Shown here: positions 34,035 to 42,538 of the stretch, piece by piece
How positions within the stretch are numbered: the stretch's first letter is position 1
Layout: every line of letters begins with the position of its first letter
DNA from: Stutzerimonas degradans
GTDB lineage: Bacteria; Pseudomonadota; Gammaproteobacteria; Pseudomonadales; Pseudomonadaceae
Assembly: GCF_024448505.1 (NCBI RefSeq)
Contig: NZ_JAMOHV010000013.1
Coordinates: forward strand, 1 to 64,000
Direction: 5' to 3'
DNA length: 64,000 bases
Notes under the pieces: generated by a model
Told to the model about the DNA's origin: nothing
The model's database searches: none
The model's input: the letters and a program-made list of their open reading frames with translations, nothing else
Program-made: the position numbers and the translations under genes

Positions 34035-36437
34035 ATGGCCGAACTCAAGCCGATCAACTGGGCTTATCCGTTTCCCAGCAAGGACACCAGCAACAATCCG
34101 CTGCAGCTGCTTACGCATATGGCCCAGGCCAAGGGCGGGTTCTACCCCACCGGCGACAACGGCTTGTGGCATGGCGGCGTGCACTTCGACGAAGGCACGG
34201 CTGCTGCATTCGACCAGTCCAGCGTGCGCTGTATCGCCGACGGAGAGGTGATTGCCTACCGTATCGACAAGCGCTACCCCGTTAGCGAATTTACCGACGA
34301 GATCCCGCGTGTCAAACGAGCGCCCTTTTCCACGGGGTTCGTTCTGGTCAAGCACCGTCTCCAGCCGCCACCCCTGCGGAATGCAGATGGCAGCATCGCC
34401 GAAAGCCCGCCCCCTCCAAGCCTGACCCTCTACAGCCTATACATGCACCTGCTCGACTGGGCGGGCTATCAGGCGCAACCGAACTTGCCGCACCCCGCTT
34501 TCTGGGGAACCAGCCGCTGTACGGTGAATACGCAGAATCAAGGTCTGAGCGTCCGCGCAAGCCCCAACAAAAATGCCGCCAAGCTATCGGAGCTGTCCAG
34601 GGGTGCTGAAATCGTCGTTGGCGAAACGCAAGGTGAGTTCAGCAAGCTGGTCAGCTTGATCAGCGGCACGGCACAACCCGCTCTAGCAAGCGACGATAAG
34701 GGGCAACTGCCCGGCTATGTATTCACCAGCTTGCTTAAACCGCAGAGCGAGCCAGCGGAATACGACAGGGTTGTCGTGCTCGACAACGGGCTGCCGATCA
34801 AGGCGGGTGATCTGATTGGCCATCCGGGCCTATACCAGAACCACGACAGCGCTGCTCAGCACATGGTCCATGTCGAACTGTTCAGCTGCGACGATGTGCC
34901 CGGGTTCATCGCCCGGAGCCGCGCCTGGGCCAGCCGCTTGCCGGACGACCAGAAAACCCTGCTCAAAGTCTACAAAGGCGCCAGCAAACTGATTGCTCAT
35001 CGAGAGGGTATCAATGCGGGAAATCCTCCCAAGCTCAGCGACAAAGGCACGCAGGTCGGTGTCGACCTGATAATCCCGCAAGCGCTGCTGGATGGGTTGC
35101 CGGCTTCGCACAAGATTCAGGTCACCATCCCTGCCGAAGGCAGCACACCGGCAAGCACATCCACATGGTGGCGACTGGACGGCCTGTTCGCCGACGATAA
35201 CGGCAACCCCATCGATGGCTGGCTCGCCGAGCAGGAGCTGATCACTACTCGTCACAGCCCGTGGGAATGGGAGGGCTTTCAATGCATCGAGGAAACCGGA
35301 ACGCCCGTCGAGAAGCTCGCCTATTCCTTTAATGCCAAGGGCCTGCTGAGCGCAGAGGAGCAGCAAAACTACCGTGTCCAGATCAGCAACGCTGACGGCG
35401 GCCCTCTCACAACCATTGCTCGGCTGTACGATATCGTCGATGCAAACAAAGACGGCACGCTGACGAGTCGCGAAATCCGAGCAGCGCTGGCCAAGCCCTG
35501 GCACGCCCATATGCTCGGCCAACTGGTCACCAAGTATGAAAGCGAGTGGTTCTGGAGTAGAAGCAAGTGGGATGAGCTTGATCCGCTACTGGCGGAAGAA
35601 CCCGGAACGCCGAATCTTGTTTGGCAAGAAGAAAAGCAGCGAATCGAGAAGTTAAGCTGGTGGGGTGATCTGGCTGGAAGGCATGGGATTTCGAACGATA
35701 GGAAAGCATGGCATCTTCATTCCATTGCCACAGTGGGCCATTTTTTGTATGCGAGCCGATTGATTGATGTCGATCGATTTATCGACGAGTACACTTGCCA
35801 GCACGAGCAATTCGCGGCAAATACGCCAGCTTTTTCTCCCGCCTCAAAAACTAATCTTCGTATAATCGTGGAACTCATTAATAAGTATTATGAAAGAGCC
35901 CCCGAGAAATCAAACCTTTTCGAGCTAGCGTATATGTTTGCCACCGCCCGACATGAAGCCTACTACTTCCCATCAGGAGAGTTCTTTAGCTCTAAACCAG
36001 AGGTTGGCAGCATTGCTTATTTCAACAAATATGACCCGGTGCTAGCTGCAACCCAAGAGCATCGTGATCGCGCAATGGAGAATGGAAATACTCAAGAAGG
36101 CGATGGCTATAAATACCGCGGGAGGGGCCTCGTACACCTCACATGGAAAAATAACTACCGCAAGGCCGAAGACCATTTTGATATTCCATTCGTAACCCAG
36201 CCTGAGCAAGCAGCCGAGCCTGAACATTCTGTGCCCATTATGATATGGGGTATGAAAGAAGGAATTTTTACTGGTAAAAAGCTAAGTAACTACATTAATC
36301 CAAATGGGGTAGATTATTTGGAAGCCAGACGGATAATTAACGGCACCGATCAGCGGCAACGCATCGCCGGCTACGCGCAGAAATTTGAAGCCATCCTCAG
36401 AAAAACATCGTCGGCTAAGGAAACCTTCGTTCCATGA
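34035..36437 (+). CDS. chimeric T6SS cell-wall effector: M23-like domain, SH3-like domain, EF-hand, GH19-type lysozyme domain
   Basis: An 800-residue protein without signal peptide, encoded directly after vgrG. Residues 40-290 follow the LytM/M23 layout (WHGGVHFD, SLYMHLLDW, IKAGDLIGHPG, HMVHVELF) interrupted by an SH3-like insert (LSVRASP, 171-177). The metal ligands are altered: HxxxH where HxxxD is usual and HxE where HxH is usual. Residues 469-480 form a perfect EF-hand calcium loop (DANKDGTLTSRE). Residues 550-795 resemble GH19 chitinase/endolysins (TARHEAYYFP with Glu641, YKYRGRGLVHLTW). GC content falls abruptly at about 35,650, where this last domain begins. It is probably a peptidoglycan hydrolase carried by VgrG, with its immunity gene overlapping the stop codon. 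Confidence 0.85.
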   Translation: MAELKPINWAYPFPSKDTSNNPLQLLTHMAQAKGGFYPTGDNGLWHGGVHFDEGTAAAFDQSSVRCIADGEVIAYRIDKRYPVSEFTDEIPRVKRAPFSTGFVLVKHRLQPPPLRNADGSIAESPPPPSLTLYSLYMHLLDWAGYQAQPNLPHPAFWGTSRCTVNTQNQGLSVRASPNKNAAKLSELSRGAEIVVGETQGEFSKLVSLISGTAQPALASDDKGQLPGYVFTSLLKPQSEPAEYDRVVVLDNGLPIKAGDLIGHPGLYQNHDSAAQHMVHVELFSCDDVPGFIARSRAWASRLPDDQKTLLKVYKGASKLIAHREGINAGNPPKLSDKGTQVGVDLIIPQALLDGLPASHKIQVTIPAEGSTPASTSTWWRLDGLFADDNGNPIDGWLAEQELITTRHSPWEWEGFQCIEETGTPVEKLAYSFNAKGLLSAEEQQNYRVQISNADGGPLTTIARLYDIVDANKDGTLTSREIRAALAKPWHAHMLGQLVTKYESEWFWSRSKWDELDPLLAEEPGTPNLVWQEEKQRIEKLSWWGDLAGRHGISNDRKAWHLHSIATVGHFLYASRLIDVDRFIDEYTCQHEQFAANTPAFSPASKTNLRIIVELINKYYERAPEKSNLFELAYMFATARHEAYYFPSGEFFSSKPEVGSIAYFNKYDPVLAATQEHRDRAMENGNTQEGDGYKYRGRGLVHLTWKNNYRKAEDHFDIPFVTQPEQAAEPEHSVPIMIWGMKEGIFTGKKLSNYINPNGVDYLEARRIINGTDQRQRIAGYAQKFEAILRKTSSAKETFVP

Positions 36438-37198
36438 GACCCTTAATAGCTTTTGCGATATTCATTGCGGCAGCCCTAGCCACCACCACATATGCAAAGC
36501 CATATACCATAACAGTTAATAGAGCCGACTCTTCAGAGAGTTATACCGCCGACATCGAAAGCGGCATTTTAATAATTGAGAGAAGTGGAGAGACGATCAC
36601 GACACTCCCAAATATCGTTGGCTATACAGGACAGATCACGAGGGCTCTAACATCGTTCAACAACGGTCCCGCCCTAAGTTACGAAAACTCTGGATCAAAT
36701 ACATACTTTGAGGTTTTCTATACCCTAACACTTAACAAGAGCACCCCTCTTATAGACTGTGCCTATGCTAATATCCGCAATGGGCAGAACGGTGTCTCCG
36801 TTCGAAAAGCCGTATGCAATCTAGAAGCCCCCCTATCAAACAATTATCAAGATTTAATTTTTAAATACTCTGATGCCTGGATTGACGCGTCCAACAAGGT
36901 ATCACTTCAGTCTATTATGGACGAGCCATCCAAAGCTGCTTTAGTACTTCTCGGCTCGCTGGGCGAAGTTAATTTGTCATTGCGCTACGAGTCGATTGAA
37001 GACCTAATGTCTGCCACCCCAGGAACCATAGCGACAAAAGGTGGAGAATTCCATGAAGTGACCGCCGGCAATGCTTATTTAGTATATGACGCCGATGGAA
37101 TTACACCCTTAGCACTAGATGTAGAAATGGACCCTATCTCACACACATTGAAGCGGCTTACGCCCACGGAGCTATCGCGCGCCATTGACGCTAACTAG
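36434..37198 (+). CDS. periplasmic candidate immunity protein for the lysozyme-type effector
   Basis: A 254-residue protein with a clear signal peptide (PLIAFAIFIAAALATTTYA, cleavage after about residue 21). A mainly beta mature part includes a likely disulfide pair from CAYANIRNG and AVCNLE. The ATG overlaps the effector stop (ATGA). GC content is the lowest in the T6SS region and matches that of the effector's C-terminal domain, so the two travelled together. A periplasmic location is what is needed to block a peptidoglycan hydrolase injected by sister cells. I do not recognise a sequence family. Immunity is inferred from position, signal peptide and composition. Confidence 0.7.
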   Translation: MRPLIAFAIFIAAALATTTYAKPYTITVNRADSSESYTADIESGILIIERSGETITTLPNIVGYTGQITRALTSFNNGPALSYENSGSNTYFEVFYTLTLNKSTPLIDCAYANIRNGQNGVSVRKAVCNLEAPLSNNYQDLIFKYSDAWIDASNKVSLQSIMDEPSKAALVLLGSLGEVNLSLRYESIEDLMSATPGTIATKGGEFHEVTAGNAYLVYDADGITPLALDVEMDPISHTLKRLTPTELSRAIDAN

Positions 37199-37943
37199 AT
37201 CTGACGATCACGGGTGGCGCGATAACTTAGAGATACGCAGCGAAGTGATTCCAACTAAGACGCCTCCTGCAAGCTTCGAAGTGGTTGAAGGTGAGAATAG
37301 CGTCTTCAGCCTTCTACGAGACCGGTGCCTGCCACCACACCCCGTAGCATCGCTCGCAAGGTCGTCAAAACCTGTCGAAGCAGCTACGCGGACAACAGGC
37401 TGACGACGGCAAACCGGCCGATGTTGGCCTGCGCCACTACGGTCTGGGTGACCGCGGCATAGCTCGAGGGGCTGCGCTGCGTCAGCTGTCGTCGCGCTGT
37501 GCTGGCAACTGCCGGCGCAGGCGGTGCCGCTGGATATCGAAGGCATCCGCGGCAACCAGCTGATCGGCTACGGTTGGGCGAAGGCCACGGACAGATGCCT
37601 TCGCTTCTGGTTATTCAGGGCGACCGGCGCGGCGGCGGACTTAAGAGCAGGTCGTTGCGCCGACACCTCGGCGCGCAGCGCACTGCTCGCGCGCCAGCCC
37701 TGCGCGTCCGCCAGCAGTTGGCCGTTGGGTTGGTCAGGCGTTCGGCGGCATCCAGGCTGTCCTGCACTGGCTGTGACCACTGCGGATGCACCGTTGCGGC
37801 CTGCAGGTCGCGGAGAATGTTGAGCGGCGCGCAGCGATGCATGCGCAACACGCGGCCGATGTATGACAGCCAACAAGCGACCGCCCGCGGCCGGGGTTTA
37901 AGACCCACCAGCGAAAACCGTGCACCAGTCGTCGTTTCGCTCG
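37199..37943. other. 745-base stretch without an intact gene; degenerate coding remnants
   Basis: No open frame here has both a start signal and credible composition. Near 37524 a plus-strand segment reads PLDIEGIRGNQLIGYGW, faintly like the start of flagellar P-ring proteins. On the minus strand, 37650-37840 reads like a protein split by a frameshift (LRDLQAATVHPQWSQPVQDSLDAAERL, shown in part, then QLLADAQGWRASSALRAEV in another frame). High GC resumes after about 37,400. This looks like a scar at the edge of the T6SS effector region where genes were lost. Confidence 0.45.
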
Positions 37944-38165
37944 CTAGCGGGCGTCGTCCGGCCCCTGCTTGTCGTGCACGGCCTCTTCGTCGCTGAGCTC
38001 ATCGACCAGCTCCGGCGGCACGTTGTAGGCGCCGCCCGGCACGTCGGCCTCGTCGCCGCCGGCGACTTCACCGTGGGTGATGGTGGTTTCCGGATTCTGC
38101 TCGTGGGCGTCGCCGCTCTGATCGATGGACTCGATGCTCTCGCGGCCGCTCTGCTCGGTATTCAT
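37944..38165 (-). CDS. small acidic hypothetical protein
   Basis: A 73-residue, strongly acidic and hydrophilic protein (TEQSGRESIESIDQSGD at the start; NVPPELVDELSDEEAVHD near the end). It has no hydrophobic core, and is probably mostly disordered with one short helix. No family is recognised. It is preceded by GGAGGCACCAGC on the coding strand. It sits between the degenerate region and the divergent diiron oxidase gene. Composition and a good ribosome site favour a real gene. Confidence 0.55.
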   Translation of the reverse strand: MNTEQSGRESIESIDQSGDAHEQNPETTITHGEVAGGDEADVPGGAYNVPPELVDELSDEEAVHDKQGPDDAR

Positions 38166-38335
38166 GCTGGTGCCTCCGGCTGTCCGCGCGGCGCCGACGG
38201 GCTGCCGCTCACCGCTTTAGTGATGACCCGCGCGCGGGAAGTTGCAAGCCGCACAGCGGCCACTCGGCGGGCGGGCTGAACTAATGGCCGCCGCGGCCGG
38301 CCCAAATCTGCATACCACTGCCGCCAAACAAGACC

Positions 38336-39742
38336 ATGCCGATGACTCTGCACCGCCTGCCCGCCGCGCCGCGCGCCGCCGATCCGCGACCACCGCAGGA
38401 ATCGCGCGAGCTGTATTTCGCCCTGCTCGATGGCGCCAGTCATGAGGACGCCGCGCACTACCTGCAGGACCAGCTGCAACGTGCGGCCGCGCTGCCCTGC
38501 GACCTGCCGGACGATCCGGCGGCGCTGGACGCCTGGGTCAGGCAGCGCACCGAAGCCGTCGGCCGTCAGTACCAGGCCTACCTGGAGCAGCGCCGCGCCG
38601 GCGGTGCGCGGCGCTACTTCGCCAGCAAGGCGCATGCGCTGCACTTTCTGCGCGGCGTGGCGCCGACCAAGCTGGTCGACGGCGCCTGGCTCTACGGCCT
38701 GCTGCAGCGCTGGGACGATGGCCGCTTCACCGCGCTGATCCAGACCTATCTGGAGGAGCTCGGCGAGGGCCTGCCGGAAAAAAACCATGTAGTGCTCTAC
38801 CGCAAGCTGCTCGCCAGCCAGGGCTGCGACGACTGGCAGCAGCTGGACGACGAGCACTTCGTGCAGGGTGCCATCCAGCTGGCGCTGGCCGAGCACGCCG
38901 AGCGCTTCCTGCCGGAGGTGATCGGCTTCAATCTCGGCTACGAGCAGCTGCCGCTGCACCTGCTGATCACGTCCTATGAACTGACCGAGCTGGGCATCGA
39001 TCCGTACTACTTCACCCTGCACGTCACCGTCGACAACGCCGACAACGGCCATGCGCACAAGGCGGTGCAGGGTCTGCGCGCCGCCTGGCCGCAGATGGGC
39101 GACGGCGCGGCGTTCTACCAGCGCGTGCGCAACGGCTACCGGCTCAACGACCTGGGTGCCAGCACCGTCTCGGTGATCGGCGACTTCGACCTGTCGACGG
39201 AGGTGCAGCGCATCTTCGAGAAGAAGGCCGCGGTCGGGCAGTTCGTGCATTCCGACTACTGCCGCTTCGAAGGCCGCACGGTCAATCAGTGGCTGGCCGA
39301 GGACGTCGAGCAATTCCTCGCCTTGCTCGAGACTCGCGGCTGGATCAAGCGCGGCCACGATCCGCAGGAAAGCCGCTTCTGGCAGCTGATCGTCGGCGAA
39401 CAGGCACCGATGTTTGGGGTTTTCAGCACTTACGAGCAGCAGATGATCCACGACTGGATCGCCGGCGACTGGCACGCCGAGGGCAAGCGCAGCCCGCGCG
39501 GCGCGCTGCTCAAGAGTCAGGCGCGGTTCAACGCGCGGCGCCCGGCGGCGGATGCGACCGTGCCGCAGGCGCCCGCCGGTAACGACTTCGACGCCGAGCT
39601 GCAGTTGCTGGAACAGCAGCTCGCCCGCCAGCCGGACCGTGCCGCGCGCATGCGTCTGCTGCTGCCGCTGCTGACACCGCAACGCCACCACAGCGCTGCC
39701 GGCCTGCTGGCCACGCGGCTGTTCAACGGACTGTTCAACTGA
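38336..39742 (+). CDS. haem-oxygenase-like diiron oxidase (iron-containing redox enzyme family)
   Basis: A 468-residue protein with the metal-binding pattern of haem-oxygenase-fold diiron oxidases (the HDO group of SznF and UndA). The ligands visible are Glu140/141 (YLEELGEG) with His151 (EKNHVVLY), Glu203 (LGYEQLPLH), and His229, Asp233 and His239/241 (YYFTLHVTVDNADNGHAH). The C-terminal 100 residues are an extra domain ending in a helical tail. Known relatives perform N-oxygenation, decarboxylation or C-C cleavage of small substrates using O2. The start may be the ATG at 38342 instead of 38336; neither has a strong ribosome site. It is followed 19 bases later by a methyltransferase, so the two probably act in one pathway of unknown product. 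Confidence 0.8.
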   Translation: MPMTLHRLPAAPRAADPRPPQESRELYFALLDGASHEDAAHYLQDQLQRAAALPCDLPDDPAALDAWVRQRTEAVGRQYQAYLEQRRAGGARRYFASKAHALHFLRGVAPTKLVDGAWLYGLLQRWDDGRFTALIQTYLEELGEGLPEKNHVVLYRKLLASQGCDDWQQLDDEHFVQGAIQLALAEHAERFLPEVIGFNLGYEQLPLHLLITSYELTELGIDPYYFTLHVTVDNADNGHAHKAVQGLRAAWPQMGDGAAFYQRVRNGYRLNDLGASTVSVIGDFDLSTEVQRIFEKKAAVGQFVHSDYCRFEGRTVNQWLAEDVEQFLALLETRGWIKRGHDPQESRFWQLIVGEQAPMFGVFSTYEQQMIHDWIAGDWHAEGKRSPRGALLKSQARFNARRPAADATVPQAPAGNDFDAELQLLEQQLARQPDRAARMRLLLPLLTPQRHHSAAGLLATRLFNGLFN

Positions 39743-39761
39743 AGGCCTCAAGGGACGCATC

Positions 39762-40709
39762 ATGACCATGGAAACCGCGCAGGACCGCGCGTTGCTGCAT
39801 CTGGGCCAGGCCCTGCGCGAGCGCGGCTATCACTTCATCACACCCACGCCGCTGACCCATGAACGGGTCAACCAGCGTCCGCAGAATGCACTGGCCGGCG
39901 ACCTGCCCGGGGTGTTCGGCTGGAGCCGGCCGTTCCAGCACGAGCTGCTGCCGCCGCCGCTGTTCAGCCTGATGGACCAGGCGCAGGTGCTCGAGCCGTG
40001 CGGCCCGCGCTGGCGCTCGCGAGTACGGCTGTCGAGCCTCGATGGCCAGCTGTTCGTGCATTCGGCGTATCCCACCGACTCGGCCGACGCGGTGTTCTTC
40101 GGCCCGGATACCTACCGCTTCGCCAGCGCCATCCGCTGCCACCTCGACCGCCACACCGGCGAGATCCGCCGCGCCGTGGACATCGGCTGCGGCTCCGGCG
40201 CCGGCGCGATTCTCACGGCGCTGGCGCGGCCGCAGGCCGAGGTGCTGGCGGTGGATATCAACCCCGAGGCGCTGCGCCTGACGCGCATCAACGCGGCGCT
40301 GGCCGGCGCCGACAACCTGCGCGCCGAACACAGCGACCTGCTCAGCGCCGTCGACGGCGAGTTCGATCTGATCCTGGCCAATCCGCCCTATCTGGTCGAT
40401 CCCGGCGAGCGCGCCTACCGCCACGGCGGCGGGCCGTTGGGCGCCGGGCTGTCGCTGGCGATCCTCGATGCAGCGCTCGGCCGGCTGGCGCCGGGCGGCA
40501 CGCTGCTGCTGTATACCGGCGTGGCGATGCTGGACAACCAGGACCCGTTCCTCGCCGAAGCCTGCCAGCGTCTGGCCCCGACGCCGCTGACCTGGCGCTA
40601 CCGGGAAATCGACCCGGACGTGTTCGGCGAGGAGCTGCTCGGCGGCGCCTACACCCGCTGCGACCGCATCGCCGCCGTGGTGCTGGAAGTAACGCGCCCG
40701 GTGAGCTGA
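39762..40709 (+). CDS. class I SAM-dependent methyltransferase, PrmC/HemK-like
   Basis: A 315-residue methyltransferase. AdoMet motif I is AVDIGCGSGAGAIL near residue 140, the acidic AVDINPEAL follows, and motif IV is ILANPPYL near residue 205. NPPY is shared by N-methyltransferases such as HemK/PrmC, which methylate glutamine amides, and by adenine-DNA enzymes. An N-terminal domain (residues 1-110) differs from PrmC and may bind the substrate. It lies in an operon with the diiron oxidase. It is followed by REP-like repeats. The substrate is unknown. Confidence 0.82.
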   Translation: MTMETAQDRALLHLGQALRERGYHFITPTPLTHERVNQRPQNALAGDLPGVFGWSRPFQHELLPPPLFSLMDQAQVLEPCGPRWRSRVRLSSLDGQLFVHSAYPTDSADAVFFGPDTYRFASAIRCHLDRHTGEIRRAVDIGCGSGAGAILTALARPQAEVLAVDINPEALRLTRINAALAGADNLRAEHSDLLSAVDGEFDLILANPPYLVDPGERAYRHGGGPLGAGLSLAILDAALGRLAPGGTLLLYTGVAMLDNQDPFLAEACQRLAPTPLTWRYREIDPDVFGEELLGGAYTRCDRIAAVVLEVTRPVS

Positions 40710-40715
40710 CCGTTA

Positions 40716-40805
40716 GCATGTGGATAGCGCGTGGAAAACGCTTCGCGGTTTTCCGCCCTACGGCAGCTCCGGCGTAGGGTGGATAACGCCGCAGGCTTAT
40801 CCACG
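40716..40805. repeat. REP-like palindromic repeat cluster (copy A)
   Basis: GTGGAAAACGC followed by GCGGTTTTCCGC forms one imperfect palindrome. Immediately after it, GTAGGGTGGATAACGCCGCAGGCTTATCCACGC (32-33 bases from 40774, cited here in two halves: GTAGGGTGGATAACGCC and GCAGGCTTATCCACGC) forms another. The second unit recurs with few changes at 41891-41922. It lies between convergent genes, the usual place for Pseudomonas REP elements. Confidence 0.7.
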
Positions 40806-40824
40806 CGCCAAGTGAGCGCGCAGA

Positions 40825-41757
40825 TCAGACCGGCAACAGCACCAGGATCAGCGACAGGCTGATCAGCGAGCCCAGCGTCGACAGCAGCACCACCCGCGAC
40901 ACCCGCGAGCCTTCGCGGCCGTAGAACTCGGCAAGCATGTACGGGCCGGTGCCGGTGGGCAGCGCGCTGAGCAGCAGCGCCGAATAGGCCCACAGGGTCG
41001 GCAGCGCGAAAACCTGGAACGCCAGATACCAAGTGATCAGCGGCTGCACCAGCAGCTTCAGCCCCACCAGCGGCCACACCCCGCGCACCGGGCCGGCCGG
41101 CTGCGGTTGGGCGAGGAACAGCCCCAGCGAGGCGAGCGCGCACGGCGCCGCCGCCGCACCCAGCAGCTTGAGCAATGTGGCCAGCGGCACCGGCAGTTGC
41201 GCGTCACTGGCCGCCCACAGCGCACCGAGCATGGGCGCGACCACCAGCGGGTTGCGCACCAGCGCCCAGCTCACCTTGCCCAGCGTGCGCAACAGGCCCT
41301 GCCCGGCGTGCAGCCCGGTTTCGACACAGGCCAGGGCAATGGCGAACAGCACGCAGACCACCACGATCGAGGCAACCATCGCCGGCTGCAGCGCCTCGTC
41401 GCCGAGCACCAGCATGCACAGCGGAATGCCGACATAGCCGGTGTTGGCGTAGGACGCGCCCAGCGCATCCAGGCTGGCATCCACCAGCGGCTGCTTCTGC
41501 AGCAGGCGATAGCCGAGCGTGAAGGCGAACACGCCGAGGCAGCCGACGGTGAAGGCGGCGATGAAGCCCGGCTGCCAGAGCTGCGCCCAGGTCGAGGTCG
41601 CGACCACGCTGAACAGCAGCGCCGGCAGGCCCAGCCAGACGACGAAACGATTGAGTTCGGAGGCCCCAGTCGGCCCCATGCGCCCGCTGCGGCGGCACAC
41701 AAAGCCGAGCAGGATCAGCGCGAAGACCGGCAGGACGACATTGACGACCGACGACAT
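40825..41757 (-). CDS. AEC-family (auxin efflux carrier-type) membrane transporter
   Basis: A 310-residue inner-membrane protein with about ten transmembrane helices arranged in two five-helix repeats, as in AEC carriers such as malonate/malate transporters. The opening VVNVVLPVFALILLGFVCRR and the following RFVVWLGLPALLFSVVATS are typical, as is the C-terminal ALPTGTGPYMLAEFYG. Bacterial members export or import small carboxylates or amino-acid derivatives. The substrate cannot be read from the sequence. It is convergent with the methyltransferase gene; REP repeats flank it on both sides. Confidence 0.85.
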   Translation of the reverse strand: MSSVVNVVLPVFALILLGFVCRRSGRMGPTGASELNRFVVWLGLPALLFSVVATSTWAQLWQPGFIAAFTVGCLGVFAFTLGYRLLQKQPLVDASLDALGASYANTGYVGIPLCMLVLGDEALQPAMVASIVVVCVLFAIALACVETGLHAGQGLLRTLGKVSWALVRNPLVVAPMLGALWAASDAQLPVPLATLLKLLGAAAAPCALASLGLFLAQPQPAGPVRGVWPLVGLKLLVQPLITWYLAFQVFALPTLWAYSALLLSALPTGTGPYMLAEFYGREGSRVSRVVLLSTLGSLISLSLILVLLPV

Positions 41758-41890
41758 GACTACTCACAGACAGGGTCGCACGCCACAGGCGCACGACCGG
41801 AACGGCCGGCCACCTTAGCAAAAAATCGCCGCTACGCAGCACGCAACTCGTATGCCGCCGGGACACCCGCGCGCCATCGACGTCGTGCCG

Positions 41891-41922
41891 GTAGGGTGGA
41901 TAACGGCGCAGCCTTATCCACC
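41891..41922. repeat. REP-like palindromic repeat (copy B)
   Basis: GTAGGGTGGATAACGGCGCA followed by GCCTTATCCACC is a single unit nearly identical to the one at 40774-40805. The inverted ends GGTGGATAA and TTATCCACC pair. It lies in the 199-base gap between two minus-strand genes. Confidence 0.7.
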
Positions 41923-41956
41923 ACTCTGCGGTGCCGCGCCAGGGTAAGCCGAGGCG

Positions 41957-42478
41957 CTAGTGCAGCTGCGCCGGCGGATAGCCGTTGGGCTCGGCACGCG
42001 CCGCGGCGAACTCGGCGTCCACCGAACCGCGCGCCTGCGCCGTGCCGTTGGGGAAGCCGCTGCGGTCGCCGAAATCCCACTCGGTGGCCGGCATGCGCTC
42101 GGCATCCAGCCCCTTGGCGCAGCTCAGATCGAGCGCGGTAATACCCGCCACCGCGCCAGCAGCGATGGCCGCCTTGGCCGGCTCACGGCCATGCTCGATA
42201 CTCCAGCCAAGGCAGCCGACGTCCAGCGCATCACCACCGATGCGCCCGTAGATCCAGGGCTTGGGATCGTCCGCCAGCAGGATGCCGACGCCGGTGGCGA
42301 TCTCACGCAGCCCGCAGGCACGGATCAGCCCGTCGCTGCCGGGCATGCCGATGAAGCGCGCGACCTGGCGCGGCGCGACCAGCTGGACGACGCCCAGGCC
42401 GATGCTGAACCAGCCCAGCCCGCGCGCCAGCGAGCGAGCCGAAGGGTTGGGCCGGGTAACTTGCCGTGGAATGCTCAT
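41957..42478 (-). CDS. small membrane protein of the 'cyclase dehydrase'/DUF4267-like group
   Basis: A 173-residue protein. After a basic N terminus come LARGLGWFSIGLGVVQLVAP, GLREIATGVGILLADD and GRIGGDALDVGCLGW, a set of conserved hydrophobic segments shared with short proteins often labelled cyclase/dehydrase or DUF4267. No enzymatic activity is proven for them. The C-terminal 50 residues are hydrophilic. It lies 60 bases downstream of the zinc alcohol dehydrogenase on the same strand, a pairing I recognise from other proteobacteria, so they are probably co-transcribed. Confidence 0.65.
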   Translation of the reverse strand: MSIPRQVTRPNPSARSLARGLGWFSIGLGVVQLVAPRQVARFIGMPGSDGLIRACGLREIATGVGILLADDPKPWIYGRIGGDALDVGCLGWSIEHGREPAKAAIAAGAVAGITALDLSCAKGLDAERMPATEWDFGDRSGFPNGTAQARGSVDAEFAAARAEPNGYPPAQLH

Positions 42479-42538
42479 GCAGACTCCTCGCTCGATATGT
42501 TCGCAGGCCGATCCCTACCGTAGGGATCGGCGACCAGG

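Noticed and set aside
37524..37620. Flagellar P-ring (FlgI) fragment
   Set aside because: Only about eight residues (GNQLIGYG and neighbours) agree; too short to call a pseudogene of a known family.
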